Under the pieces are notes generated by a model. It did no database searches, was not told where the DNA came from, and saw nothing but the letters and a program-made list of their open reading frames with translations. 15,790 nucleotides of DNA, taken from assembly GCA_010092775.1 (NCBI GenBank), contig JAADYZ010000413.1, positions 1 to 15,790 of the forward strand, in the 5' to 3' direction. The first letter of the stretch is position 1. The number at the start of each line of letters is the position of its first letter. Below, one piece after another: positions 7,309 through 13,584 of the stretch. This DNA comes from Chloroflexota bacterium. GTDB lineage: Bacteria > Chloroflexota > Anaerolineae > Aggregatilineales > UBA3940. The translations under genes and the position numbers were made by a program.

Positions 7309-7337
7309 AGTATACCTAGGGCATTCCGAAACATCAA
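7309..7337 (-). promoter_or_regulatory. Promoter of tRNA-Pro
   Basis: On the minus strand TTGATG (four of six), exactly 17 bp, and TATACT (five of six) precede the tRNA. Transcription would start near 7302, about 7 nt before the mature 5' end. The -35 hexamer directly abuts the stop codon of the TPR gene (7338-7340), so the tRNA can be transcribed independently of it. Confidence 0.7.
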
Positions 7338-8462
7338 CTAGGGGCCTGATGAACCCGGCGGGAAAGTCGGTGCGCCCGGAGGAAGCGGTGTGCTGGTCGG
7401 GGGGCGAGTGCCGGTTGGTGTCGGAGTGGGCGTCGCCTCGAAATCAAATGGGCCAGGTGTTGAGGTTGGCGTGCTTGTTCGATCGGGGTCCGGTGTGTTG
7501 GTCGGTCCTGAACCGCCGATGTCAGTGGCCGTTAGGGTCACAATCGGTTCATCGCAAGACTCTGATGCTGTCACGGCCTTCCTTTGTAGATCAGCATCTA
7601 ACTCCATCTCCAATGCACTTTGATACTGAAATAGGGCATCACAGGCATTGCCCAATGCCAGCAACTCATCGCCCCAGCGTACCCGTGCATCCCACAGACG
7701 ATCCGCCACGTCACGATAGTTCGGTGCAGTGACGTAGACGATCTCCAGGTTATTCACTACGATCCGCCAATTCAATTCTGTATAGCTGACGCCCGTCACG
7801 TAGAGTTCAGCCAAGCGCAGCTCGCCCGCCGTGAGGTCGTCTAAGGGGCGTAGCGTCTCAGCTTGATCGAGCAGGAAGATGCCCTCCTCAATGCGGGTGC
7901 CACGAATGTAGATCAGGCCGAGGGTTGTGAGCGCTTCATACAACAGATCATCCACTTCGGCACTGCGAAACGAGGGGTCGAGGGTGCGCAACTCCTCAAA
8001 GCGGGTGATCGCGTTGGCCCACTCTTCGTTGATAAAGAAGCTCATGGCTTCATCAAAGAGGGCCTGCGGATCTTCTAACTGGCTGGGTGGCAGGGTAGCG
8101 ATGGTCGGTATCGGCTCTGGGTTGCCATCGTTCTGCAAACGTTCGGCCTCGGCTAGCTGTTCAGCCGCGCCCGGATAGTCTGGTACACGCTCTAAAATCC
8201 AACGGAAGCGCCGAGCCGCACGACCATAATTCCCACTGGCAATGTCTTCCACCCCCAACTGGTATTGCTCCACGAGTTCCGCACTAGTGGTTTCGGTGGC
8301 TCTGACGTTCCGCTCGTTTTGACCGGCGATTGCTCCGCCGGTAGCAGCCACTGAGATCGTCACAGCGAAAACACAGGAAATGATGGCGACCATCACCAAC
8401 GCTGAAGACAGAATTCGCGGCAAGCGGGTGGTTGATGCTGCGTTGGGGGGCAAATCACTCAT
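7338..8462 (-). CDS. Membrane-anchored TPR-like protein with Pro/Thr-rich C-terminal tail
   Basis: From the ATG at 8462 the protein has 374 residues. One N-terminal TM segment or uncleaved signal (about 17-39, ILSSALVMVAIISCVFAVTI) is followed by a helical region (about 60-300). This region has tetratricopeptide-like pairs, for example YQLGVEDIASGNYGRAARRF, ALFDEAMSFFINEEWANAI, LGLIYIRGTRIEEGIFLLDQ and ALFQYQSALEME. The last 65 residues are Thr/Pro/Ser/Gly-rich with repeated T-P units, a disordered and possibly glycosylated tail. Such proteins usually scaffold protein complexes, here probably outside the membrane. The frame extends to an ATG at 8489, but a strong promoter at 8502-8530 would start transcription near 8495 and leave only 6 nt there, so the ATG at 8462 is preferred. 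No specific function can be assigned. Confidence 0.75.
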   Translation of the reverse strand: MSDLPPNAASTTRLPRILSSALVMVAIISCVFAVTISVAATGGAIAGQNERNVRATETTSAELVEQYQLGVEDIASGNYGRAARRFRWILERVPDYPGAAEQLAEAERLQNDGNPEPIPTIATLPPSQLEDPQALFDEAMSFFINEEWANAITRFEELRTLDPSFRSAEVDDLLYEALTTLGLIYIRGTRIEEGIFLLDQAETLRPLDDLTAGELRLAELYVTGVSYTELNWRIVVNNLEIVYVTAPNYRDVADRLWDARVRWGDELLALGNACDALFQYQSALEMELDADLQRKAVTASESCDEPIVTLTATDIGGSGPTNTPDPDRTSTPTSTPGPFDFEATPTPTPTGTRPPTSTPLPPGAPTFPPGSSGP

Positions 8463-8501
8463 CCTAAAGTTCGTCTCAATGCATCGCAAACGATCCGACG
8501 C

Positions 8502-8530
8502 ATTATATCAAACGGGTTTGGCAGTGTCGA
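8502..8530 (-). promoter_or_regulatory. Promoter of the TPR protein gene
   Basis: On the minus strand TCGACA (five of six to TTGACA), exactly 17 bp, and a perfect TATAAT form a near-consensus sigma70-type promoter. A TG dinucleotide one base before the -10 (TGATATAAT) adds an extended -10. Predicted start near 8495. Confidence 0.7.
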
Positions 8531-8596
8531 TGGAGGCTTTGCACGCTTGGGCTACGCCAGTCACGTAACCTTGCTACCGAGGTCAGACCAAGAGAC

Positions 8597-8625
8597 TTGC
8601 GAGAATGATGGGGTCGGTCCAGAAT
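8597..8625 (+). promoter_or_regulatory. Weak candidate promoter of the 500-residue orphan gene
   Basis: TTGCGA (8597-8602), a 17-bp spacer and CAGAAT (8620-8625) each match four of six consensus bases. The predicted start near 8632 would give a 36-nt leader. Nothing else is recognised in the rest of the 8531-8667 gap. Confidence 0.25.
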
Positions 8626-8667
8626 GAGTCCCAAGTTTAATGACCAGTTGCAACAGAAGATGGGCAG

Positions 8668-10170
8668 ATGAGTACCCAAGACTTAGTAGAAGAAAGCATT
8701 TTAGAGATACGTCAGATGCACGTTATCTGGCGGCACAGTTTCATGCTGCGCGCCTTGCCAGACGACTTCCTGAGCTTGGCTCAAGGCTGGTTGGCTGAGC
8801 TACCTAGCAGCATTGCCGTATCTGGGGCTAATTCGCTGCCACCGCTCTTATCCGCGATCGAGCGAGCTTCGATCGGTGCGGCCAATGGGGGGCACCAAAC
8901 GGTGCTGCGGGCGCAGTTGCAGAACGTGCGCCTGGTCAATTTGCCGCGATCGGGTGGCCGCAATCGATTCACGCTGTCGCCGCAGGCACTGGTAGATGTT
9001 TATTTGGACGAAATCGAATCCCCTACCTGGATCGAGGTGGCGCCCGTACTGGCCTTGCATCGGTCCGGAGTTGGCTTACTTGAGTTCTACGCCTCCTATC
9101 ATCATGAGCGTGGCCAGCGGCCGTTCCGGCGCTTGACGCACGCCATTCACTATGTGCGGTCAGGGATTTATCGGCAGGTTCTTTTGATGCCAGAGGGCTG
9201 GGTCAAGCTCATGCAGGATCACCAACCGACCCGTGTCGGTGGCGACGACTATGCTCAGGTCGGTGAATTGTTGGACCTATCCTATTCGGTTCTATACGAT
9301 CTGCAAGCCAAGACGCACGCCGGTCTGTCGCGTGCCCAGGCTAAGAACGTGCTGCCCATCGACAAGCCAATTACTCGCTCTGCGACGGTGATTCTGGCGG
9401 AGACAGCCCCGATGGCGGGTGATCGTTTTGAGCCGTTCGTGATGGAATTTGGGGCGCAACTGCGTGGGGTAGGCGCAATGGACCTGCACTATGAAGAACG
9501 CGCTTTCTGGCTGATCGATGAGGAGCTGTCTCACAATCTCAGTATTGACTCTGAGCTGGCGCTCTTCCTGCTGGGAAACAGTGAGCTGCTGCTTTTCAAT
9601 GAGCAAATCCTCGACCTTCGGCCCGGCTGGCAGCGCAGAGGCTCTGAACCCGATGTGCTGGCAGCCTACGTGCGCTACGTGATTTTGATCCAGTGGGTGT
9701 ACATCCAGAAGACGATTGCCCAACTCTACCTCGCCAGGTTAGACGAATTGGCTGGGCAGCGCCCCCCGCGTCGTCAGCAGGTCATTCAGGTGTTGCAAGG
9801 CGCCTTGGGCGATCTGGTGCATTACCAGGATGACATCACCGGCTTCGCGACGAACATCCGCTTTCTAGAAGAGATGCGCGCGCATCACAACTTGCCCGAT
9901 TTTGAGGATCGCATTGAGGCCAAGCAGAGTCTTCTCCTGAACTACACCTCGGAGAATCATGACTTTCGCGAAGCACAAGCGGCTGAGATTCTCAACTGGC
10001 TCGTGGGTATTCTTGCTGGGGTTGAACTGGCCGATATTGTTGCGCAGGGGGTGGGCCTCTCGCCCGACATCCAGCCGACCTATGGCATCATCACCGTTAG
10101 CAGCATCATCCTAACCTTTGCTTTCCTGGCCTTCTTGTCTTACATTCGCTACCGTCGGCGCCGCAACTAG
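8668..10170 (+). CDS. Large protein of unknown function with hydrophobic, basic-ended C-terminus
   Basis: A 500-residue protein that I do not recognise. Residues 1-335 look like a soluble mixed alpha/beta region rich in aromatic and acidic residues. Residues about 335-440 are predicted long helices (LIQWVYIQKTIAQLYLARLDEL, QVIQVLQGALGDLVHYQDDI, then a charged stretch to NYTSENHDFREAQ). The C-terminus has one moderately hydrophobic segment (about 441-463, ILNWLVGILAGVELADIVAQ) and one clear TM helix (about 473-493, IITVSSIILTFAFLAFLSYI). It ends in RYRRRRN. The order of large soluble domain, long helix, two C-terminal hydrophobic helices and basic tail recalls CorA-like transporters and the RMD1/DUF155 group. 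The CorA G-M-N motif is absent, so this is only a likeness of layout. The Shine-Dalgarno sequence is weak. It is followed by the acyl-CoA mutase gene 93 bases on. Confidence 0.8.
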   Translation: MSTQDLVEESILEIRQMHVIWRHSFMLRALPDDFLSLAQGWLAELPSSIAVSGANSLPPLLSAIERASIGAANGGHQTVLRAQLQNVRLVNLPRSGGRNRFTLSPQALVDVYLDEIESPTWIEVAPVLALHRSGVGLLEFYASYHHERGQRPFRRLTHAIHYVRSGIYRQVLLMPEGWVKLMQDHQPTRVGGDDYAQVGELLDLSYSVLYDLQAKTHAGLSRAQAKNVLPIDKPITRSATVILAETAPMAGDRFEPFVMEFGAQLRGVGAMDLHYEERAFWLIDEELSHNLSIDSELALFLLGNSELLLFNEQILDLRPGWQRRGSEPDVLAAYVRYVILIQWVYIQKTIAQLYLARLDELAGQRPPRRQQVIQVLQGALGDLVHYQDDITGFATNIRFLEEMRAHHNLPDFEDRIEAKQSLLLNYTSENHDFREAQAAEILNWLVGILAGVELADIVAQGVGLSPDIQPTYGIITVSSIILTFAFLAFLSYIRYRRRRN

Positions 10171-10196
10171 CTGAGGTTGTGACGAAAAACACAATT

Positions 10197-10225
10197 TTGA
10201 GCCAGGTATCAGAGAGGACTAGACT
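10197..10225 (+). promoter_or_regulatory. Candidate promoter of the acyl-CoA mutase gene
   Basis: TTGAGC (10197-10202), a 17-bp spacer and TAGACT (10220-10225) each match four of six consensus bases. A 6-bp inverted repeat, TCAGAG (10209-10214) and CTCTGA (10224-10229), straddles the -10 and could be an operator half-site pair. Predicted start near 10232. Confidence 0.3.
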
Positions 10226-10263
10226 CTGAATGAGCCGAATGTGCCCTATTTGTGAGGAACCTC

Positions 10264-11979
10264 ATGATTCAAAAAGAAAAAAACGCGGCCAAAGATGATT
10301 TACTGTTGGACGATAAGCAGCGCCGCGTGGCAGAAGCGCGTCAGGAGTGGGAACAAGGCACCCTGAAGCGCACCCTCGACCGGCGCCCTGAACGGCGCGA
10401 GAGCTTTACAACAATGTCTGGCATTCCGATCGAGCGCCTGTATACGCCGGATGACCTAGGCGGTTTCGATTACGTCAACGAATTGAACTTCCCTGGCCAG
10501 TTCCCCTACACACGTGGTGTCCACTCCACGCTGCATCGCGGCAAACTGTGGACCATGCGCATGTTCGCCGGGTTTGGCACCGCCGAAGAGACGAATGAGC
10601 GCTTTCGCTATCTGCTGGAACAGGGCCAAGATGGTCTATCTGTGGCCTTCGACCTGCCCACCTTGATGGGCTACGATACGGACGCCCCAGAAGCCCTGGG
10701 GGAGTTTGGTAAGTGTGGGGTGGCTGTCTCATCGCTCAAGGATATGGAGATCCTGTTTGACCGCATTCCTCTGGGTGAAGTGTCCACCAGCATGACGATT
10801 AACTCGCCCGCCCCGGTGATTTGGGCGATGTACATTGCCACCGCAGAAAAGCAGGGTTTCTCGCGCGAGTCGCTGCGGGGCACGCTGCAAAACGACATCC
10901 TGAAAGAGTTCATTGCTCAGAAAGAATACATCTTCCCACCGGAGCCGTCGATGCGGCTCGTGACCGATACGATTGAGTTTGCTACCAAAGAGATGCCGCA
11001 GTGGAACTCGATCAGCATCAGCGGTTATCACATCCGGGAGGCTGGATCGACCGCCGCTCAAGAATTGGCCTTCACGCTCGCTGATGGTTTTGAGTATGTG
11101 CGCTGGGCGGTTGAGCGTGGTCTGGACGTGGACCACTTTGCGCCGCGCCTGAGTTTCTTCTTCAATGCCCATAACGACTTCTTCGAGGAGATCGCCAAGT
11201 ATCGAGCGGCTCGCCGCATCTGGGCGACTGTTATGCGCGATCGCTTCGGTGCCCAGTCAGAACGCTCTTTGCTGATGCGCTTCCACTCGCAGACGGCTGG
11301 CGTGTCATTGACCGCCCAACAGCCGGAGATCAACGTGGCGCGGGTGGCGATCCAGGCGCTGGCCGCTGTGCTGGGTGGTACCCAATCGCTGCATACCAAC
11401 AGCATGGATGAAGCGCTGGCATTACCATCCGAATGGGCGGCGACCGTCGCACTGCGCACGCAGCAGATCATCGCGCATGAGTCCGGCGTCACCAATACGG
11501 TTGATCCGCTGGGTGGCTCATATTTTGTTGAAGCGCTTACCCGGCAGATCGAAGCGGAGGCCTACGACTATTTCGAGCGCATTGAAGCGTTTGGTGGCGT
11601 ACTGCCGGCCATTGAGCATGGCTTCTTCCAGCGTGAGATCAGCGAGGCAGCCTATCGCTATCAGCGGGAGTTGGATCGCAAAGACCGCTTGATGGTCGGC
11701 GCTAACGCCTTCGCAGATGATCAGCCCGTGAAAATCCCGATCTTAGACATGGACCCGCAAGGCTATGAGCGGCAGGTTGCCCGGCTCAACCAGGTGCGCG
11801 AGGAACGCGATAACGAAGCGGTTGGCGCTGCCTTGCAGGCGCTGAAGGAAGCGGCACAGGGCGACCAGAACACGATGCCCTTCTTGATCGATGCGGTGAA
11901 GACCTATGCCAGCCTCGGCGAGATCATTGACGTGCTGCGCGAGGTCTTTGGCGAATATCAAGAGCCGATCTGGTTCTAA
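10264..11979 (+). CDS. icmA: B12-dependent acyl-CoA mutase large subunit, isobutyryl-CoA mutase-like
   Basis: This catalytic subunit of an adenosylcobalamin-dependent mutase performs carbon-skeleton rearrangement of a CoA thioester. The 571 residues cover only the substrate-binding TIM barrel. The cobalamin-binding domain with its D-x-H-x-x-G motif is absent, so a separate small subunit must be encoded elsewhere. Family blocks seen: FPYTRGVHSTLHRGKLWTMR, FAGFGTAEETN, NDILKEFIAQKEYIFPPEPS, SISGYHIREAG (catalytic His256) and HESGVTNTVDPLGGSYFVE. Methylmalonyl-CoA mutase has Tyr and Arg at its two carboxylate-binding positions. This protein has Phe101 (M-F-A-G-F) and Gln219 (F-I-A-Q-K), the pair known from isobutyryl-CoA mutase. 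Conversion between n-butyryl- and isobutyryl-CoA is therefore likelier than methylmalonyl-CoA/succinyl-CoA. GAGG 6 nt before the ATG at 10264 favours it over the GTG at 10252. Confidence 0.9.
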   Translation: MIQKEKNAAKDDLLLDDKQRRVAEARQEWEQGTLKRTLDRRPERRESFTTMSGIPIERLYTPDDLGGFDYVNELNFPGQFPYTRGVHSTLHRGKLWTMRMFAGFGTAEETNERFRYLLEQGQDGLSVAFDLPTLMGYDTDAPEALGEFGKCGVAVSSLKDMEILFDRIPLGEVSTSMTINSPAPVIWAMYIATAEKQGFSRESLRGTLQNDILKEFIAQKEYIFPPEPSMRLVTDTIEFATKEMPQWNSISISGYHIREAGSTAAQELAFTLADGFEYVRWAVERGLDVDHFAPRLSFFFNAHNDFFEEIAKYRAARRIWATVMRDRFGAQSERSLLMRFHSQTAGVSLTAQQPEINVARVAIQALAAVLGGTQSLHTNSMDEALALPSEWAATVALRTQQIIAHESGVTNTVDPLGGSYFVEALTRQIEAEAYDYFERIEAFGGVLPAIEHGFFQREISEAAYRYQRELDRKDRLMVGANAFADDQPVKIPILDMDPQGYERQVARLNQVREERDNEAVGAALQALKEAAQGDQNTMPFLIDAVKTYASLGEIIDVLREVFGEYQEPIWF

Positions 11980-11997
11980 GGCAAATTGACATCCCAG

Positions 11998-12025
11998 AAG
12001 GCCGCCGAAATCACTCGGCGGCCTT
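11998..12025. terminator. Hairpin between convergent mutase and reductase genes
   Basis: A perfect 11-bp stem (AAGGCCGCCGA with TCGGCGGCCTT) encloses a 6-nt loop. It lies 18 bases after the mutase stop and directly next to the reductase stop codon (12027-12029). It probably ends transcription on both strands. The flanking T-tracts are short. Confidence 0.75.
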
Positions 12026-12026
12026 C

Positions 12027-13436
12027 CTAGTTCAGCCGGGCGATTAACTTGACGATCGCTTCCAGTGGGCCACCTACGACTTCTTCGGCCAGGGCGAAAG
12101 CTGACAGCAGTTGAATCCCTGTTGAGTAAGTTGGGTAGACGTGCATCTTCTCGGCCAGGCTGCCCACCCGTTTGCCACCATCCAGCGCGTTGATGAACTC
12201 AATAATCTGATCGCCAGCCCGTGCATTGACGACCGTCGCGCCGAGTATCTTGTTGTTCTGGCGGCTGACCACCTTGATAAAGCCTTCTGTATCGTCTTCG
12301 GCCACCGCGCGGTCGGTGCGATCCATGCCCATCATATGGACTTTGACGTCAGCCCCATAACGTTGGCGGGCTTCAGCCTCGGTCAACCCGGCGCGGGCAA
12401 TCTCCGGATCGGTGAAAGTGGTGGCCGGTACGGTGTCAAGCAATGCATTGGCGGTGAAGGGTTTCAGAAAAGCGTTTCGCACTGCCTGCGATCCTTGCCA
12501 GGCGGCATAGTGGGTGAACTGCTGCTTGCCCAGCGCATCGCCGAGCGCATACACGCGCCGATTGCTGGTGCGAAGACGGTTGTTTACCTGAATACCTTTG
12601 GGTGTGTAGTCCACCCCAGCGATGTCCAGGCCCAAGTTGTCGACTGTCGGCCGACGCCCTGCCGCGATCAGCAGCATATCACCGCGGATTTCTTCCCCGC
12701 TGTCTTTCAATCTCAGCACGATGTCATTCCCATCCATGCGTGCAGAAGCAACCAGCCCTTGGACCACCTTGATCCCTTCGCGCCCAAAGACGGCTCGAAC
12801 TGTCTCGCGCGCTTCTGGTTCCTCGCGTGGGAGTAAATCGACATCAATGACTGTAACCTCCGCACCAAGACGCCGATAACCCTGGGCTATCTCGCTGCCG
12901 ATAGGGCCCCCACCAATGACCATGAAATGCTGCGGCAGACGCTCGTTATCCCATAGCGTCTCGTTGGTATGGTAGGGCACATCTGCCAAGCCCTCAATTG
13001 GAGGGATGAACGGCCGTCCTCCCGTTGCCAGGAAAACATAGCGCGGCTTGAGCTTGCGCTCACCAACCTGTACAACATCGCGCTCGACGAATGTTGCCTC
13101 GCCCATGACCACTTCGATGCCCCGCTTTTCGAGTTCCTCAGGTGTTTCGTGGGCATAGATGTCACGGATCACATTGTTAATATAGTGCTTGACCTGGACC
13201 ATATCGACCGTCGGGGGAGCCGTCGCAATACCAAAATCGGAAGCTGTGCGGACATCCTGGGCAATTTGTGCGATCTTGAGGAGCGCTTTGCTAGGCACAC
13301 ATCCGTACCAGGTGCAGTCGCCGCCAATCTTGTTCTTCTCGATCAGTACCATCTTCAGCCCAAGCTGGGCGCCAAACTCAGCGGCAGACAGGCCACCTGA
13401 CCCTGCACCAATGACCACTGCATCGACTTGTTCCAT
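12027..13436 (-). CDS. FAD-dependent pyridine nucleotide-disulfide oxidoreductase, MerA/LPD-like with altered active site
   Basis: A 469-residue class I flavoprotein disulfide reductase. It has an N-terminal FAD motif (VIGAGSGGLSAAE), the redox-active pair in GGDCTWYGCVPSKAL, an NAD(P)-binding motif (VIGGGPIGSEIAQGY), a second FAD motif (RRVYALGDA) and the C-terminal dimer domain. In dihydrolipoyl dehydrogenase the dimer domain supplies a His-Glu pair (H-P-T-x-x-E). Here the segment is HVYPTYST, so the His is replaced by Tyr and the Glu by Thr. Mercuric reductase also has Tyr at the His position, but this protein lacks both the N-terminal HMA domain and the C-terminal Cys pair of MerA. The substrate is therefore unknown. 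GGGAGAG lies 7 nt before the ATG at 13436, which favours it over the TTG at 13451. No 2-oxo acid dehydrogenase genes are nearby. Confidence 0.9.
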   Translation of the reverse strand: MEQVDAVVIGAGSGGLSAAEFGAQLGLKMVLIEKNKIGGDCTWYGCVPSKALLKIAQIAQDVRTASDFGIATAPPTVDMVQVKHYINNVIRDIYAHETPEELEKRGIEVVMGEATFVERDVVQVGERKLKPRYVFLATGGRPFIPPIEGLADVPYHTNETLWDNERLPQHFMVIGGGPIGSEIAQGYRRLGAEVTVIDVDLLPREEPEARETVRAVFGREGIKVVQGLVASARMDGNDIVLRLKDSGEEIRGDMLLIAAGRRPTVDNLGLDIAGVDYTPKGIQVNNRLRTSNRRVYALGDALGKQQFTHYAAWQGSQAVRNAFLKPFTANALLDTVPATTFTDPEIARAGLTEAEARQRYGADVKVHMMGMDRTDRAVAEDDTEGFIKVVSRQNNKILGATVVNARAGDQIIEFINALDGGKRVGSLAEKMHVYPTYSTGIQLLSAFALAEEVVGGPLEAIVKLIARLN

Positions 13437-13486
13437 ATTGTTCTCTCCCAAGGATCAACAGACATCGCATCTACGTGTGCCGTTCA

Positions 13487-13503
13487 GACGATTCTAAATC
13501 GTC
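13487..13503. promoter_or_regulatory. Inverted repeat upstream of the disulfide reductase gene, possible operator
   Basis: A perfect 7-bp inverted repeat (GACGATT and AATCGTC) is separated by 3 bases, 50 bases upstream of the reductase ATG. The minus strand reads TAGAAT across its centre (13491-13496), five of six to a -10 element. A repressor or activator could act here. No convincing -35 is seen at normal spacing. Confidence 0.35.
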
Positions 13504-13522
13504 AGACCTTTCCAAAACGAAA

Positions 13523-13548
13523 GGGCTGGAGCGCTTCGCCTCCAGCCC
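13523..13548 (-). terminator. Intrinsic terminator of pgi
   Basis: A 9-bp stem (GGGCTGGAG with CTCCAGCCC) with an 8-nt loop lies 37 bases after the pgi stop on the minus strand. It is followed by the T-rich run CCCTTTCGTTTT, as expected for an intrinsic terminator in this direction. It separates pgi from the downstream reductase gene. Confidence 0.75.
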
Positions 13549-13584
13549 GCAGCATAGGAAACTTGTTCGGCAAGGATCGAGTGA

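Noticed and set aside
7380..7510. GT/GGT-rich tract that looks like a DNA repeat on +
   Set aside because: It is the coding sequence for the Pro/Thr-rich tail on -, not an independent repeat.
7214..7732. 172-codon open frame on + across the tRNA and the TPR gene tail
   Set aside because: It reads through the tRNA antisense and the Pro/Thr-rich coding tail, so it is an artefact of base composition.
10177..10198. Possible terminator after the 500-residue orphan (TTGTG and CACAA stem followed by TTTT)
   Set aside because: The stem has only 5 AT-rich pairs and an 8-nt loop, so it is too weak to call.
10264..11979. Methylmalonyl-CoA mutase as the first reading of this gene
   Set aside because: Phe and Gln replace the Tyr and Arg that bind the methylmalonyl carboxylate, so the isobutyryl-CoA mutase reading was preferred.
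12141..12836. 231-codon open frame on + opposite the disulfide reductase
   Set aside because: It lies entirely inside a well-conserved flavoprotein gene and shows only His/Gln/Pro-rich shadow composition.
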